This document shows positions 61,514-64,000 of a DNA stretch of 64,000 bases, one piece after another. The position numbers and the translations under genes are program-made. The stretch is from Sphingomonas lycopersici (lineage in GTDB: Bacteria > Pseudomonadota > Alphaproteobacteria > Sphingomonadales > Sphingomonadaceae). The first letter of the stretch is position 1. Each line of letters opens with the position of its first letter. The stretch is taken from NCBI RefSeq assembly GCF_026130605.1, contig NZ_JANFAU010000004.1, positions 186,001-250,000 of the forward strand. The letters run 5' to 3'. The notes beneath the pieces were generated by a model. The model was not told the DNA's origin and ran no database searches. It saw nothing but the letters and a program-made list of their open reading frames with translations.

Positions 61514-64000
61514 ATGGCGAAAAGTCGGGGTCAGTTGATGGCGGCGTTGATGACGGGTGCGGCGCTTGCGCTGGCGCCGACACCGTCATCCGCGCAGGAT
61601 CGCGAAGTTTTTCAGTTCGATTTTGCCGCGCAGGATCTGAGCGCCACACTTCGGTCAATCACCGCGAAGGCCGGATTGGAGCTCTATGCGTCGGCCGAGG
61701 ATGTCGCCGGGATCACTGCCCCCGACCTGCACGGGAGCTTTACCGCCGAGGAGGCGATCGAGCGCCTACTTCGCGGCACGAGTCTTTCGGTCCGGTTCGA
61801 CAAGGGCGCGGTGATCATCCGGCGGCAGGTCATGGCGCGATCGGAGGCGCCATCGGCTCTTCAGGGTGATGTGGTGGTCACCGGAACGCGTATTCAGGGG
61901 GCGGAGATCGCGGCGCCGGTGATGACGGTGACCGCAGCCGATATCCGCAAGGCGGGGCAAGCGGATCTTGGCGAGGTCACCCGCAGCCTGCCGTTCAATT
62001 TCGCCGGGGGGCAGAGCCCGGGGATCGGCACCAGTCAGGGCGCCGCCAATAGCAATGTGAACGGGGCGTCGTCGGTCAACCTCTTCGGATTGGGCCCGAA
62101 CGCGACCCTGACGCTGCTCGATGGTAACCGGCTCAGCTATACCGGCATCAACGCCGCGGTCGATATCAGCGCCATTCCCGTTGCCGCCGTCGAACGCGTC
62201 GAGGTGGTCGCCGACGGCGCGTCGGCAATCTACGGTGCCGACGCGGTCGCGGGCGTGGTCAACGTCCGGCTGAGACGTGACTATGACGGCGTCTCGGTGA
62301 TGAGCCGCATTGGCGCGGCAACCGACGGCGGGGATTTCCAGCAGCAATATAATGTGGTCGCCGGACACAAATGGGCGAGCGGCGGCATCCTCGCGACCTA
62401 TGATTATCTGTCCAATGATCCGATCTATGCCGCGCAGCGGCGCTATGCAGCGAAGATGGCGTCGGATGCGACGCTCTACCCGGGGATCATACGCCACAGC
62501 GGGTTGATCCGGCTGTTCCAGGACGTTGGCGATCGTGTCTCCTTCTCGCTCGACGCGCTTTACAAGGACAGCCGGCAGGACATCATTCAGGGCTTTGTCG
62601 CGGGACAGCCGCATTTTGCGTTCGGCGCCGATGCGCATGCCATATCGACCAATTTCTCGATCGCCCCGAATGTTTCGGTCAAGGTTGGCGGGGACTGGGT
62701 CGTCAGGCTGACCTCGTCCTATGCACAGGACAAGACGGATATCGCCTCCAGCGTCTATTCGGCAGGATCAATCATTTCGAGCGGCACGCGGCGCTACAAC
62801 AACAAATCGGCCTCGATCGAACTCGGCGGCGAGGGCTCGATCATCGATCTGCCCGCTGGCCCGCTTCGCGCGGCGGTCGGGATCGGTCACCGCTATATCG
62901 GGCTCGATCTCGTCGGCACCAATGCAGGGGTCGTCCTTCAGCAGCTTGATCGGCATCGCAACAACGACTTCGTCTACGGCGAGCTCTATCTTCCCATGCT
63001 CTCGGCCGACATGCACTCATCGTTTGGCCGCGCGCTCTCGCTCAGCGCCGCCTTCCGTTACGAACGCAATACCGGCGTCGGCTCGGTCGCACTTCCCAAG
63101 CTCGGCCTGATCTACACGCCGTTTGACGGGCTTACCTTCAAGGGAACCTGGGGGCGCTCGTTCCGTTTGCCGACCTTCTACCAGCAATATCTCGGCTATG
63201 CCGCGGTACTCGACGACGCGACTTATTATGGCGCGCGCTATCCGGCAGGAACCACCGCGCTCGTATTGAGCGGCGCCGGGCCGAACATGAAGCCCGAGCG
63301 GTCAAAAAACTGGACGATCAGCGCGGAGATCAAGCCCGCCGCGCTTCCCGGCCTGTCGGCGACGGTCAGCTATTTCAACTTCGACTATAATGATCGCGTC
63401 GCCACGCCGGCGATCTCGTCACGCGGCATCATCGACAATCCGATCTACGCCTCGCTCGTCACGCTCTCGCCGAGTGCCGCGCTCCTTCAGGCGGCGATCT
63501 CCGGCGCGACGGTCGGGCTGCAGAATGCGACCGACCAGCCTTATGATCCGGCAAATGTCGTTGCGCTGATCGACGACCGTGACCGCAACGTCGCGCACCA
63601 GAATTATCACGGGGTCAATCTCGCGATCCGCTATCTGGCCCATCTCCCGCAGGGACAAACGCTTGGCTTCTCCGCCGACGGCACGTGGATCGCCAGCACC
63701 CAGCAGTTGCTCCCCGGCCTGCCGACCGTCGACCTCGCCGGAACAATCTTCAATCCGCCGCACTGGCGAGGGCGGTTCGGTGTCAGCTATGGGACCGATA
63801 CGCTGTCGATCGCGGGCTACGCCAATCTCTCGTCGCATCTCACCGACAATCGCACCACAGCGGTCTATCGGTTCGCAGGCCCGTCGACCTTCGACCTCGC
63901 CGCACAATTCAAAGCCGGGCACGGGTTCGAGCTCGGCGCGACGATCAACAATCTGTTCAACCAGAGGCCGAAGGCCATCGTCACCGGCTCGGCCTATCAG
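61514..64000 (+). CDS. TonB-dependent receptor with STN signalling domain, 3' end outside window
   Basis: 829 codons are visible and the frame is still open at the window edge. A signal peptide (cleavage near PSSAQD) is followed by an STN domain (FDFAAQDLSATLRSITAKAG) that talks to FecR, a plug domain (VVVTGTRIQGAEIAAPVMTV, then VEVVADGASAIYGADAVAGV) and the beginning of the outer-membrane barrel. GGAGGGG precedes the ATG pair at 61511/61514. With the sigma factor and FecR it forms a trans-envelope signalling unit. The ligand may be a siderophore or a glycan. Confidence 0.92.
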   Translation, partial: MAKSRGQLMAALMTGAALALAPTPSSAQDREVFQFDFAAQDLSATLRSITAKAGLELYASAEDVAGITAPDLHGSFTAEEAIERLLRGTSLSVRFDKGAVIIRRQVMARSEAPSALQGDVVVTGTRIQGAEIAAPVMTVTAADIRKAGQADLGEVTRSLPFNFAGGQSPGIGTSQGAANSNVNGASSVNLFGLGPNATLTLLDGNRLSYTGINAAVDISAIPVAAVERVEVVADGASAIYGADAVAGVVNVRLRRDYDGVSVMSRIGAATDGGDFQQQYNVVAGHKWASGGILATYDYLSNDPIYAAQRRYAAKMASDATLYPGIIRHSGLIRLFQDVGDRVSFSLDALYKDSRQDIIQGFVAGQPHFAFGADAHAISTNFSIAPNVSVKVGGDWVVRLTSSYAQDKTDIASSVYSAGSIISSGTRRYNNKSASIELGGEGSIIDLPAGPLRAAVGIGHRYIGLDLVGTNAGVVLQQLDRHRNNDFVYGELYLPMLSADMHSSFGRALSLSAAFRYERNTGVGSVALPKLGLIYTPFDGLTFKGTWGRSFRLPTFYQQYLGYAAVLDDATYYGARYPAGTTALVLSGAGPNMKPERSKNWTISAEIKPAALPGLSATVSYFNFDYNDRVATPAISSRGIIDNPIYASLVTLSPSAALLQAAISGATVGLQNATDQPYDPANVVALIDDRDRNVAHQNYHGVNLAIRYLAHLPQGQTLGFSADGTWIASTQQLLPGLPTVDLAGTIFNPPHWRGRFGVSYGTDTLSIAGYANLSSHLTDNRTTAVYRFAGPSTFDLAAQFKAGHGFELGATINNLFNQRPKAIVTGSAYQ

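Noticed and set aside
61766-62638. 290-codon minus-strand frame opposite the TonB-dependent receptor
   Set aside because: Shadow of the receptor plug and barrel coding sequence.

Overview
The window looks like chromosome from a high-GC alphaproteobacterium of the Sphingomonadales (Sphingomonas-like). The signs are alphaproteobacterial SOS boxes (GTTC-N7-GTTC), an inverted repeat built on the GAGCTTGTCGA core that recurs between genes in sphingomonads, a luxR-luxI-phyH quorum-sensing cluster, a class II DAHP synthase, and a FecI/FecR/TonB-receptor set. These are family-level readings of the sequence; no database search was run.

Layout. (1) 1-7.4 kb is ordinary chromosome: the end of a dTDP-L-rhamnose operon (rfbB partial, rfbD, rfbA), a TetR regulator divergent from a carotenoid oxygenase, an SDR oxidoreductase without the usual Tyr/Lys pair, a class II DAHP synthase, and tRNA-Glu(CTC). 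(2) From the tRNA-Glu 3' end to about 26 kb is an accessory region of small genes. It starts with an AlpA/Xis-like DNA-binding protein but has no visible integrase. It holds two SOS-box promoters, two SRAP (YedK/HMCES-like) genes of which one has lost every catalytic residue, many small hypothetical or membrane proteins, a membrane-tethered HTH protein, a luxR-luxI-phyH-gntR quorum-sensing cluster, an M50 protease/DUF2167 pair, and an hchA-luxR-SDR remnant. (3) 26.8-46.3 kb is a type I secretion/RTX toxin operon on the minus strand: ABC exporter, HlyD adaptor, lipoprotein, a 4762-residue RTX protein, then an HlyC-type acyltransferase. A response regulator/histidine kinase pair diverges from it (46.6-48.6 kb). 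(4) 49-56.5 kb is a minus-strand defence island: a long prokaryotic Argonaute with an apparently dead PIWI domain, overlapping by 4 nt a PD-(D/E)XK nuclease, followed by a Gabija-like GajA/GajB pair. (5) 57-59.5 kb holds small membrane proteins and a nucleotidyltransferase-HEPN fusion. (6) 59.8-64 kb is an ECF sigma factor, FecR-type anti-sigma factor and an STN-domain TonB-dependent receptor that runs off the window.

How the parts fit. The most unusual object is the RTX protein. It has an N-terminal lipase-like domain whose nucleophile elbow is degenerate, then an intein-like Hint domain (Cys508 to Asn637), then a Gly-rich hydrophobic segment and about 3500 residues of calcium-binding RTX blocks and cadherin-like repeats. 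Secretion would be C-terminus first, acylation by the HlyC protein could activate the hydrophobic segment, and the Hint domain could release the N-terminal 507 residues. The lipoprotein encoded just before it is a candidate immunity or assembly factor. The adjacent Argonaute-nuclease and Gabija-like modules look like two anti-phage systems stacked in one transcription direction. The SOS-box genes suggest that part of the accessory region responds to DNA damage.
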